From Candidatus Persebacteraceae bacterium Df01 (GTDB taxonomy: Bacteria; Pseudomonadota; Gammaproteobacteria; Tethybacterales; Persebacteraceae): a stretch of DNA of 64,000 bases. Positions 36,173 through 46,280 of the stretch are shown here, piece after piece. A program made the position numbers and the translations under genes. The DNA is taken from contig JANQAO010000001.1 of assembly GCA_030386295.1 (NCBI GenBank), positions 447,546 to 511,545 of the forward strand. The letters run 5' to 3'. The notes under the pieces were generated by a model. That model saw only the letters and a program-made list of their open reading frames with translations. It made no database searches and was not told where the DNA came from. Position 1 is the first letter of the stretch, and each line of letters starts with the position of its first letter.

Positions 36173-37260
36173 CGTAGGCGACGCTTGTAGCGGCGAGAAA
36201 TGCGCCCATCGTCTTCATCATTGTCTTCATCATCGCCAAAAAGCGCACTAAACCAGCTAAGTGATTTGTGTTCTACTGCTTCTTCCATATTTGATTGAGG
36301 GGCATTCCAATCGTCGGTCGGCGCTTTCGTTTTTTGATGTTTTTTATTAATTGTAGTGAGTGGTGAGACAGTGGATGGTGGAACGTCGCTTTTTTCTTGT
36401 AAGTTAAATGATTCGGAGTTGTTCCAATTGTCTGATGATGTGGCGATTTTTTTCTCACCCATTGTGCTTAATGTTTGATTGATGCGCTTGTTAAAAATAA
36501 AAATGATGCCCAGTAACAACATGGGCAAAGACAGCAGTTGCCCCATAGTAAAGCCGCCGATTAAGAAACCAATATGCGCGTCTGGTTCTCGGAATTGTTC
36601 CGAAAAAAAGCGTGCTAATCCGTAACCAATGAGAAATGTGCCGACCAAAAATCCTGGTGGCCGGCGGCGTTTCGCCAGCCACAACATCACGGCGGCTAGT
36701 ACTACGCCTTCTAATAGTGCTTGATATATCGGCGAAGGATGGCGGAGTGAACTATCTATCTGTGGAAATACCATTGCCCATGGCAAATCTGATGAGACCA
36801 CTCGTCCCGGTAATTCGCCATTAATGAAATTTCCGATGCGACCTAAACCCAGTCCCACTGGTACAAGCACAGCAACGAAATCTATCAACCGCAAAAATGT
36901 GCTGCCACTCAGCCGTGCATAAGCCAGCACCGCCAGCATAACGCCGATGAGACCGCCGTGAAACGACATGCCGCCATCCCAGATGTAAAAAATTTGTGTC
37001 GGATGGGAAATATAAAAGCTGGCATTGTAAAACAGCACATATCCCAAGCGACCGCCGACAATGACGCCTAAAAGACCGGCAACAGTTAAATCTTCCATAA
37101 CGATGCGGCGGCGCAAATAGGCAAATGCTGGGGTTTGCAAAAAACGCCAACCCATAAAAAAGAACCAACAAAAAGCCAACAGATACATGATGCCGTACCA
37201 ATACACAGGCCAGCCGAAAAGGCGAAAAGCGATAGGATCAATTTGCGGATGAATAATCAT
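36154..37260 (-). CDS. lgt: Prolipoprotein diacylglyceryl transferase with long C-terminal extension
   Basis: Lgt transfers diacylglycerol to the lipobox cysteine of prolipoproteins in the inner membrane. Residues 1-260 form the normal seven-helix enzyme, with DGGMSFHGGLIG and the Lgt signature GRIGNFINGELPG at 140-152, then R-E-P-D in the EQFREPD region. The protein is 368 residues, about 100 longer than usual. The tail (265-368) is hydrophilic, carries two similar short elements (SSDNWNN and TDDWNAP), a W-F segment, a cluster of Asp/Glu (340-351) and a highly basic end (RRYKRRLRKKQR). The tail should be cytoplasmic or periplasmic depending on helix count. A perfect inverted repeat abuts the ATG. 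Confidence 0.94.
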   Translation of the reverse strand: MIIHPQIDPIAFRLFGWPVYWYGIMYLLAFCWFFFMGWRFLQTPAFAYLRRRIVMEDLTVAGLLGVIVGGRLGYVLFYNASFYISHPTQIFYIWDGGMSFHGGLIGVMLAVLAYARLSGSTFLRLIDFVAVLVPVGLGLGRIGNFINGELPGRVVSSDLPWAMVFPQIDSSLRHPSPIYQALLEGVVLAAVMLWLAKRRRPPGFLVGTFLIGYGLARFFSEQFREPDAHIGFLIGGFTMGQLLSLPMLLLGIIFIFNKRINQTLSTMGEKKIATSSDNWNNSESFNLQEKSDVPPSTVSPLTTINKKHQKTKAPTDDWNAPQSNMEEAVEHKSLSWFSALFGDDEDNDEDDGRISRRYKRRLRKKQRS

Positions 37261-37280
37261 GTTAAGAGCTGAATCTTAAC
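37261..37280 (-). promoter_or_regulatory. Perfect inverted repeat directly before the lgt start
   Basis: GTTAAGA (37261-37267) and TCTTAAC (37274-37280) are perfect inverted arms around GCTGAA. The repeat touches the lgt ATG, where a Shine-Dalgarno would be expected; none is visible. It could be an operator or an RNA hairpin that limits initiation. Confidence 0.45.
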
Positions 37281-37466
37281 CTATTTGCGCATTATTAATA
37301 TAAAGAAGGGTTATTATTAAAAAGCACTTTGCAAGTCTGTTTTTAAAGCTAAAAATGAGGAAGTATTTGTGCGTGGTTTTCTTCTTCGCATTCACATAAG
37401 TGAAAAGAATTGTTGGAAAAAAGCACATTTATTATTGTCGATGCACACCGTCTTCGTTTGGTAGCA

Positions 37467-38990
37467 ATGATAATATGCGCGTATATGGTTATTTTTCGTG
37501 CTTTGACCATTTTTGCTATTGCTTGGCGCTTTTGTTTGGATGATATTGTCCTTTCTCGGTTGCCGTATTTTTGGTCGCGATTTTGGCGTCGGTGGCGGCG
37601 ATCAGCAACACCGCCACCGGCGCGCCTGCGAATGGCGCTTGAGCATCTGGGACCAATATTTATTAAATTTGGACAATTATTGTCCACCCGTCCCGATTTA
37701 CTACCTGCTGAGTATATTGTTGAATTGTCGCGGTTACAAGACCGAGTTCCACCGCATTCAACGGTTGAAATTCGCGCCTCGCTGGAAAATGCTTTGGGAT
37801 GTACTATCGCTGACGTGTTTAGTGAATTTGACGAAATACCGTTGGGTAGTGCTTCGGTAGCACAAGTGCATCGCGCTCGATTGCAAGGTAGCGGCGAAGA
37901 AGTAGCTGTTAAAATTTTGCGCCCCGGTGTGCGCCGACGGATTCAGCGAGATTTGCGGCTGATGCGTAGTTTTGCTTGGTGGGCACAGACTTTGCTCAAA
38001 CACGGAGAGCGGTTACATCCGCAAGAAGTGGTAGAGGAGTTCGCTCGCCATTTAGGAAATGAAACTCAGTTATTACGGGAGGCTTCCAATTGCACCCAAA
38101 TTGGCCGCAATTTGGTATCATCACCGTTTATCGTAGCACCTAAAGTACACTGGCCGCTATGCCGCGATGATGTTATGGTGATGGAATACCTGCCGGCGAT
38201 ACCGATTTCCAACCATGCGGCATTACGAGAAGCCGGAGTGGATTTTTCGCGGTTGGCAAAAAACGGGATTGAGTTATTTTTTACGCAAGTGTTTCGAGAC
38301 AGTTTTTTTCATGCCGACATGCATCCGGGTAATGTTCATGTAGACGTCCAAGGTCGTTTCGTTCTGTTGGACTATGGTATTGTTGGTAGTTTGACGGATT
38401 TTGATAAAGAATACTTAGCGCGTAATTTTATTGCCTTTTTCAATCAAGATTATCGCGCTGTGGCACAGATGCACGTAGACGCTGGCTGGACGCCACCAGA
38501 TACGCCAGTGACCGCATTTGAAAACGACATTCGTGCTGTTTGTGAGCCTATTTTTTCTCGGCCACTCAAAGAAATTTCATTTGGTCGTTTTCTGTTGCAG
38601 ATGTTCCAAGTTGCTCGTCAGTACAAATTGGAATTACAACCGCAATTATTATTATTGCAAAAAACGTTACTTAACGTAGAGGGAATGGGGCGCGAACTAG
38701 CTCCTGACATTAACTTGTGGGATACCGCCAAACCATTTTTGGAAAAATGGGCGCGGCAACAATATAGCACTCGTCGTGTAATCAGCGTTTTACGAGGACA
38801 GGCACCTGATTGGTTAGCAGTGGTTAATGATTTGCCGCTGGCAGCACGACTGTTGTTGAGACGGGCAAAGCAAGAATCTTTGGTTAATAACGAGGCGATA
38901 CGACTTAGCCGTAGCCGTAGTCGTTGGCGTACTGCGGCAATATCTTCTGTGATAGCGCTACTGGTTTGTTTGTCGCTATTATTAGATTAA
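37467..38990 (+). CDS. ubiB: Ubiquinone biosynthesis ATPase/kinase-like protein UbiB
   Basis: UbiB is an atypical kinase-like protein needed for ubiquinone synthesis at the inner membrane. The match to E. coli UbiB is strong: LGPIFIKFGQLLSTRPDLLP (the KxGQ motif), the alanine-rich PLGSASVAQVH in place of a P-loop, VKILRPGV with the invariant lysine, VFFTQV-like FFTQVFRDSFFHADMHPGNV, the DYGIVGSL metal site, and two C-terminal hydrophobic residues stretches. The start is uncertain: ATG 37467 (508 aa) is given, ATG 37485 or TTG 37410 are alternatives, and none has a clear binding site. hemC follows after 3 bases. The usual ubiE-ubiJ neighbours are absent. Confidence 0.94.
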   Translation: MIICAYMVIFRALTIFAIAWRFCLDDIVLSRLPYFWSRFWRRWRRSATPPPARLRMALEHLGPIFIKFGQLLSTRPDLLPAEYIVELSRLQDRVPPHSTVEIRASLENALGCTIADVFSEFDEIPLGSASVAQVHRARLQGSGEEVAVKILRPGVRRRIQRDLRLMRSFAWWAQTLLKHGERLHPQEVVEEFARHLGNETQLLREASNCTQIGRNLVSSPFIVAPKVHWPLCRDDVMVMEYLPAIPISNHAALREAGVDFSRLAKNGIELFFTQVFRDSFFHADMHPGNVHVDVQGRFVLLDYGIVGSLTDFDKEYLARNFIAFFNQDYRAVAQMHVDAGWTPPDTPVTAFENDIRAVCEPIFSRPLKEISFGRFLLQMFQVARQYKLELQPQLLLLQKTLLNVEGMGRELAPDINLWDTAKPFLEKWARQQYSTRRVISVLRGQAPDWLAVVNDLPLAARLLLRRAKQESLVNNEAIRLSRSRSRWRTAAISSVIALLVCLSLLLD

Positions 38991-38993
38991 AAA

Positions 38994-39866
38994 ATGGTAA
39001 TTCGTCTTGCCGCCCGAAAAAGCCCACTGGCGCAACAGCAAGCGTATACCGTAGCGGCGGCATTGCAGGCGGCTGGAATAGAAGCTGAAATTCGCACTTT
39101 TTCCACTACTGGTGATGACATCACTGACCGGCCACTGAGTGAGGTGGGTGGCAAAGAATTATTTGTAAACCGCCTGCGACAGGCGCTACTGGTGGATGAA
39201 GCAGATGCTGCTGTGCATTCGCTTAAAGATATGGCGGCAACATCGGATGCGGACTTTTTTTTGGGTGCTGTTGGATTTGCCGAAGACCCGCGTGATGTGT
39301 TTGTGGGGCGCCACTATGCGACTTTGGCGCAAATGTCTGATGGTACTTCCGTAGGCACGTGCAGCCCGCGCCGTGCCGCATTATTGGCGAAACAAGCACC
39401 GAAGTTGCGTGCTGTCATGATGCGTGGTAACGTGCAAACACGGCTTGCCAAATTGGAAGCAGGCGACTGTGATGCGTTGTTGCTGGCAGCTGCTGGGTTA
39501 CATCGACTCAATATGAAAGAAATTGTTGGTGAGTATTTGCCATCAGAAATTTTTATTCCAGCACCAGGACAAGGTGTGTTAGCGGTTGAATGTTTGACAG
39601 AGCACAAAACATTGCGGCAACAGTTAAATATTATTAATGACAAAAAAACAGCTATTCGTATTCGCGCTGAGCGTGCTTTTGCCGCCGCTATTGACGGTGA
39701 CTGTCACACCCCTTTGGGAGCACACGCACAAATAATGGCGGGCAAAGTGCATTTGCGAGCGTTTTATGCCAGTGATGGACACTACCGTGCTGCTGAGGCA
39801 CAAGCACCGTTGCACAGTCCCGAAGAAGCTGGAGAAACGGCAGCACAAATCGTATTGCATCAGTGA
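38994..39866 (+). CDS. hemC: Hydroxymethylbilane synthase (porphobilinogen deaminase)
   Basis: HemC joins four porphobilinogens into hydroxymethylbilane in heme synthesis. The 290-residue protein has LAARKSPLAQQQAYTV, TTGDDITDRPLSEVGGKELF, AVHSLKDM, the RRAALL and RGNVQTRL arginines, and GDCHTPLGAHA with the cysteine that carries the dipyrromethane cofactor. It is slightly shorter than E. coli HemC (313). The last bases overlap the GTG start of hemD. Confidence 0.96.
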   Translation: MVIRLAARKSPLAQQQAYTVAAALQAAGIEAEIRTFSTTGDDITDRPLSEVGGKELFVNRLRQALLVDEADAAVHSLKDMAATSDADFFLGAVGFAEDPRDVFVGRHYATLAQMSDGTSVGTCSPRRAALLAKQAPKLRAVMMRGNVQTRLAKLEAGDCDALLLAAAGLHRLNMKEIVGEYLPSEIFIPAPGQGVLAVECLTEHKTLRQQLNIINDKKTAIRIRAERAFAAAIDGDCHTPLGAHAQIMAGKVHLRAFYASDGHYRAAEAQAPLHSPEEAGETAAQIVLHQ

Positions 39867-40666
39867 AAACTGTTTGGGTTACCCGTCCGCCGGAGAGAGT
39901 ACAGCAACTGGCTGAAGCACTCAAGAAATATCATTTACGGTCGTGGATTAATTCTGCTATGCGCATTGTTGATATGGATGAGGATGATTCGTTGCGCTGG
40001 TTCGCCGTTCAGTCAGCACGTTTTGACATGGTTATTTTTGTCAGTGCCGAAGCGGTATTACGCTGCCGCACCCATCTGTTGCCAAGTCCAACTTTGCCTA
40101 TGATGCTGCCAATTGGTTCAGGCACTCGTGTTGCAATGGAAAAAGCTGATTATCCTGTGTCATTGTTGAGTGACAATACCATTGGCGACAGTGACGTGCT
40201 ATTATCGTCGGACAGCTTGCAACCGGAGCAAGTGCGGGAGAAATGTATCGCAGTACTGGGCGGTATAAGCGGTAATGACGAGAAAAGTATCTCGCCACCG
40301 TTATGTGAAGCTTTACGGCAGCGAGGTGCACAAGTGACAACGTTTGCCGCATACCGTCGTCTACCGCCACCTTCTTTTTCCGCTAAAGAAAGCGCCACCG
40401 CGCAAGAAATGGCGGCAACGGGACAATTATGTGCCGCAGTTGCTTATAGTGGTGATACGGCGCGTCACATGTTGGTAATGACGGCACCGGCAAACGATTG
40501 GTTGCGACGGTTGCCACTGTTTGTGATTCATTCACATATAGTGCTTGCCGCCAAAGATATGGGATATTTCTATCCTGTTCTCGCACCAGCAAGCAGTGAA
40601 GGTATGGCGGCGGCAATTTCACACTTTGTATCTGGTAAGTTACCCGATACAATCAACGGTTTATAA
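39863..40666 (+). CDS. hemD: Uroporphyrinogen-III synthase
   Basis: HemD cyclises hydroxymethylbilane with inversion of ring D. Sequence conservation in this family is poor; identification rests on the start VWVTRPPERVQQLAEALKK, the FDMVIFVSAEAV segment, a VLGGISG-type interdomain loop, the PLCEALRQRGAQVTTFAAYRR region, and the position between hemC and hemX. Length 267 is normal. The start is GTG 39863, overlapping hemC by four bases. Confidence 0.88.
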   Translation: MKTVWVTRPPERVQQLAEALKKYHLRSWINSAMRIVDMDEDDSLRWFAVQSARFDMVIFVSAEAVLRCRTHLLPSPTLPMMLPIGSGTRVAMEKADYPVSLLSDNTIGDSDVLLSSDSLQPEQVREKCIAVLGGISGNDEKSISPPLCEALRQRGAQVTTFAAYRRLPPPSFSAKESATAQEMAATGQLCAAVAYSGDTARHMLVMTAPANDWLRRLPLFVIHSHIVLAAKDMGYFYPVLAPASSEGMAAAISHFVSGKLPDTINGL

Positions 40667-40674
40667 TCTCCGTC

Positions 40675-41607
40675 ATGAGCGACGCCAACACTTCTCCACC
40701 ACAAAAAAAAGTAGCGCCGCCGCCGTCACGCCAACCGACTGCTGCCAAGCCTAAACGCGGTGGTTTTTTTCGATTTTTTATAGTAGTGCTTTTGCTCGGA
40801 GGCGGCGGTTATTACGCGAGTGTTAACGGCTTTCCGCCGTGGGAAGCTTGGCAACTTTCTTCGCACACGCCCGATAAATCAACAAATTTACTGGCGGATG
40901 TGCCGGAACAGCTTAGTGTGTTGGAGCAAACGTCTAATGTCATCGCCGTTGATGTGACGGATATGCAGAATATATTGACGGAGTTGCGCAACGAAATCGT
41001 GTTACTCAAGCAACAGCAAGTGGTTTTGCAAAGCCGTTTAGCCGAATTGAGTAGCGCACAAGCTTCTGCGTTCCCTATTGATATTCGTTTGCAACTCATC
41101 GACATTCAGCTACGACAAAGCGGTGATACCGCTGCCGCTGCTGCCGCACTATTGCAATTGCAAGATGATGAAGGTATTGACGTTCACTGGCTCAGCGGGG
41201 AAGTGCGGCGGTTGCAGGAAACACCAAATCGGAAAAAAATTATAACCATCATTAACGATTTGGCTGAAAAAAATGCTACCCATTATCGGCAGACTGATTT
41301 AGATCCAGAGGTTACCGAAAGTGGATTTTTGGCTGATGTGCAGGCGATGTTTAAAAATACGTTTAATTTGCGTCGTGTAGAAAATAATGGCAATCTCACC
41401 GCCCCACACATAGATGAATTTGCTGTGCGGCAACAGCTGGCACGGCTAGAAATATTGCTCATTGGTAGTCAGCGAGCCCCGTATCAGCAAGCTTTAAACT
41501 CCCTTGTTGCCGAATGGAATTTGCCTGTTGATGCTGACCGCAATATTGCGGTTCAATTACAACTGCTGCAAAAATTTGGCGCTCCAATGTATTATCTCAA
41601 CCTGTAA
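40675..41607 (+). CDS. hemX: HemX-like inner-membrane protein
   Basis: This is the HemX-type protein found after hemD in gammaproteobacteria. It is often annotated as a uroporphyrinogen-III methyltransferase-like protein but lacks the methyltransferase motifs. Residues 1-22 are basic and proline-rich, followed by one membrane helix (FIVVLLLGGGGYYASV). A coiled coil rich in Leu/Gln (about 80-125) and a helical domain follow. Length is 310 residues. Its function in heme synthesis is unclear. Confidence 0.85.
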   Translation: MSDANTSPPQKKVAPPPSRQPTAAKPKRGGFFRFFIVVLLLGGGGYYASVNGFPPWEAWQLSSHTPDKSTNLLADVPEQLSVLEQTSNVIAVDVTDMQNILTELRNEIVLLKQQQVVLQSRLAELSSAQASAFPIDIRLQLIDIQLRQSGDTAAAAAALLQLQDDEGIDVHWLSGEVRRLQETPNRKKIITIINDLAEKNATHYRQTDLDPEVTESGFLADVQAMFKNTFNLRRVENNGNLTAPHIDEFAVRQQLARLEILLIGSQRAPYQQALNSLVAEWNLPVDADRNIAVQLQLLQKFGAPMYYLNL

Positions 41608-41621
41608 CCGCAAATAATTCG

Positions 41622-42764
41622 ATGAAAATATCTCGCTGGCTCAAAATACTATTTCTTGTTGCCCTTGTTGCTGTGGGCATCGCCGTGGCACAACTGTATC
41701 TGCAAGCGCCGGTGCATTTGCGTTTTGGTGGTTGGGAAGCGTCGCCGCCGCTGTCTTTGGCGTTGGTAGTGGTCGTTATTGCGTTGATTGTTGTTGCTTT
41801 TTTTATAAAAACGTTGGCTTTTTTGCTGTTACTACCATCACGTATGGCATCATGGGGGCGACAGCGAGCGGTTACACAACGGCAGGAAGCACTGGCTGGC
41901 GGCGTGCGCGCTTTGGCGTTAGATGATAGCAAATTGGCACTCAAACACTTTTTGCGTCTTAGCGAGGACAAGCATTCGGATGCGGGGACACACGCTTGGT
42001 TGGCGGCGGTGGCGGCAGAAAAGATAGGCGACGTACAAAAGCGCAAACATTTATTGCGGCTGACTGCAAATAGCAGTCCCGCCGAATTGGCGGCGGCAGC
42101 AAAGGCGTGTTTGGCTTGTGATGAAGATCGACTCAGTGAAGCCTTTAATATTTTGGCGGCAGCGGGTGCGCCGGGGCATTCTCCGGTGCTGGCGAAGATG
42201 TTTTTGGATACGGCGCGGCGGCGTAGTGAATGGCCGGCGGCGTTGGGCGCGGCATATCAATTGCGTACCGTATCACCTTCTGCCAAGTGGAAAAAAGCGG
42301 TAATCGACATGGTGCGTCAAGGATTGGATACGATTGATGATGCCGAAAAATTGGAGGATTTTTGGAAAAATCATGTACACGCTGACGAACGTAAGAATGC
42401 CGAGCTTCTGTCCGGTTATATTTACGCTTTGCACCGGTTGGGAAATGATAAAAGCGTTGCTGACGCGTTAGAACGTGCAGCAAAAACGAATGGTGAGGCA
42501 CCAGAAATATTATTAGTTATTGCTGCGTTGGGGAGTCGTAAATTGTGTGAAACATTTTTTACAGCGGGCGAAAAAGGAGCTGAAACGAGCCGTAGTGCAG
42601 AGCAAGTATCAGCGATAGCGGCGTTGGCGGAACGGCTTAACTTGTGGGGCAAGGCACGGCGTTATTATCAAATGGCGCATTCGTTGCGCCCTGAATCGCG
42701 TTATCTTCAGGCGCTGACCGAATTGGAGAAAAAAATGAAAAGCGCCGAGGCAGGCGATTCATAA
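41622..42764 (+). CDS. hemY: HemY-like membrane protein with TPR region
   Basis: HemY of this type is a proteobacterial membrane-anchored TPR protein in the hem operon, not protoporphyrinogen oxidase. Two N-terminal hydrophobic helices surround a loop with VHLRFGGWEA (resembling the conserved V.i..g.w...). The cytoplasmic or periplasmic remainder is alanine-rich and helical, ending in a TPR-like RRYYQMAHSLRPES. Length is 380 residues. It completes hemCDXY and converges on thiC. Confidence 0.85.
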   Translation: MKISRWLKILFLVALVAVGIAVAQLYLQAPVHLRFGGWEASPPLSLALVVVVIALIVVAFFIKTLAFLLLLPSRMASWGRQRAVTQRQEALAGGVRALALDDSKLALKHFLRLSEDKHSDAGTHAWLAAVAAEKIGDVQKRKHLLRLTANSSPAELAAAAKACLACDEDRLSEAFNILAAAGAPGHSPVLAKMFLDTARRRSEWPAALGAAYQLRTVSPSAKWKKAVIDMVRQGLDTIDDAEKLEDFWKNHVHADERKNAELLSGYIYALHRLGNDKSVADALERAAKTNGEAPEILLVIAALGSRKLCETFFTAGEKGAETSRSAEQVSAIAALAERLNLWGKARRYYQMAHSLRPESRYLQALTELEKKMKSAEAGDS

Positions 42765-42838
42765 AAACCATGCCGGCAAAATCCAACTCGCCGTTGGTAA
42801 CAATTTGATTCTTTTGCCGTAGTTTTTTGAGACGACGG

Positions 42839-44758
<1,920 letters not shown>

Positions 44759-44946
44759 CTAATGAAGCCAAGTAATTTGAACGGTTTTTCGATAAGTGTG
44801 AATATAAAACTAGCTTATTAATTTGTCATCGTTCGTTGGATTAGTAATGACAAAGCAAAGATTTCAAAAGTATCGACTAGGCAACGCAAAAATAACACAA
44901 CGGTATTGTCCAAAGTGTTTTACGAACATAACTGTTATTTATAGCA

Positions 44947-46221
44947 TCAGCTTTTTTTATTGTCGTTAGCAATAGCGTTTCGTTGAGACCGAGGGTCGGT
45001 ACGTAGTAATGGAGAAGTGGATGATGATGGCGTCGGCGTAACTTGAAAAGGTTCAGCTCGTGTTGGTGAATACGGATGTCGAATTAATTGCCAAATTACT
45101 ATGGTCGCTAACCCCAATAGCAACACCGCCAGCGATGCAAACAAAGCCGAAGGGGTGTGTGTGCGCATGAAAAATCCAACCACTAGAGGCGCTGGCGCCG
45201 AACCTAAAGAATACAGCATCATAATCGCCCCTGCTGTCGCCAACAAAGATTGCTCACCAATTTTATCGTTGGCGCGCGCCAAACACAAAGAATACAGCGG
45301 AATAAAAAAGCCACCCAACAGCAACGATAAAGCGCATCGCTGCCAAAAACTACCTTCTGTCGTTAGCATTGCTGCCGCCATTGCTGCAACCAATGAGGAA
45401 AAAAGAATTATGTAGCGCCTATCCATACGATCAGATAACCAACCCAGCGGAAATTGAATCACTACTGATGCTAACAATGGTGCCGCCATAAAGATAGCGA
45501 TTTCACCGCGGGAAAAATCCATATCGCGCGCGTACACCGGTCCTAACGCAAGCAATGACGAAAAAACCATGCCCAATATAAGGGCGCCTGCTGCTTCTAG
45601 AGGAAATTTCCGCCATACCCGCCATAAACTTAACCGTCCAGCAGCCAATATCGCAGGCTCGCGCTGTGGACCAGCTAGTGCAACCGGTAGCAAAGATAGG
45701 GATATTAGAATAGATGAAAGCACTAGTAAAGAAAATTCTGATGGCGGCGCAACATTTAGCAGTAATTGCCCGGCTCCTAGCGCACTCATGGAAACAATCC
45801 CGTAAATTGCTAGCAACCGTCCGCGTGTTTGTGCCACAGCATGACCGTTGAGCCAGCTTTCTACCACTACCACAATAACGGCATAAGCATAACCGTGTGC
45901 CAAACGTAATGCAGCCCAGGCAACAACTCCCTCGATCAACAAGTGCGCCACACTGATAGCAGAAATGAGCGAAGCAAAGGCCGCAAACATACGGATGCGG
46001 CCAACACGAAAAATCATTGATTGGCAGGTTGCCGCTCCCAGTAATAAGCCAACAAAATGTGCCGACATGAAAAAACCAATAGCGCCAGCATCTTCACCAG
46101 CGCCAAGCGCCCGCAGTGCCAGCACGCTACCCAGTAGTCCATGCCCTAAGGCCAGCAGTGCCGCTGCGGCTAACAGCGACGCCACGGGTAAAACTCGCAA
46201 TGCTGGGGTGGATGAAGTCAC
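44947..46221 (-). CDS. MFS transporter, YcaD/UMF-like
   Basis: The 424-residue protein has twelve hydrophobic segments and MFS loop motifs (a partial R-x-G-R-R type loop in RVGRIRMF, and GWLSDRMDRRYII after helix 7). It resembles the YcaD-like subgroup of MFS permeases, which have VVVVESWLNGHAVAQTRGRLLAIYG. The C-terminal 45 residues form a Ser/Thr/Pro-rich cytoplasmic tail. Substrate cannot be inferred. It is on the same strand as thiC with 242 bases between, so cotranscription is doubtful. Confidence 0.85.
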   Translation of the reverse strand: MTSSTPALRVLPVASLLAAAALLALGHGLLGSVLALRALGAGEDAGAIGFFMSAHFVGLLLGAATCQSMIFRVGRIRMFAAFASLISAISVAHLLIEGVVAWAALRLAHGYAYAVIVVVVESWLNGHAVAQTRGRLLAIYGIVSMSALGAGQLLLNVAPPSEFSLLVLSSILISLSLLPVALAGPQREPAILAAGRLSLWRVWRKFPLEAAGALILGMVFSSLLALGPVYARDMDFSRGEIAIFMAAPLLASVVIQFPLGWLSDRMDRRYIILFSSLVAAMAAAMLTTEGSFWQRCALSLLLGGFFIPLYSLCLARANDKIGEQSLLATAGAIMMLYSLGSAPAPLVVGFFMRTHTPSALFASLAVLLLGLATIVIWQLIRHPYSPTRAEPFQVTPTPSSSTSPLLRTDPRSQRNAIANDNKKS

Positions 46222-46280
46222 TATTTAATCAGCACAGCAACGTTGCTGATTAATTACATTTAAAACGCCTTTATGGACTC

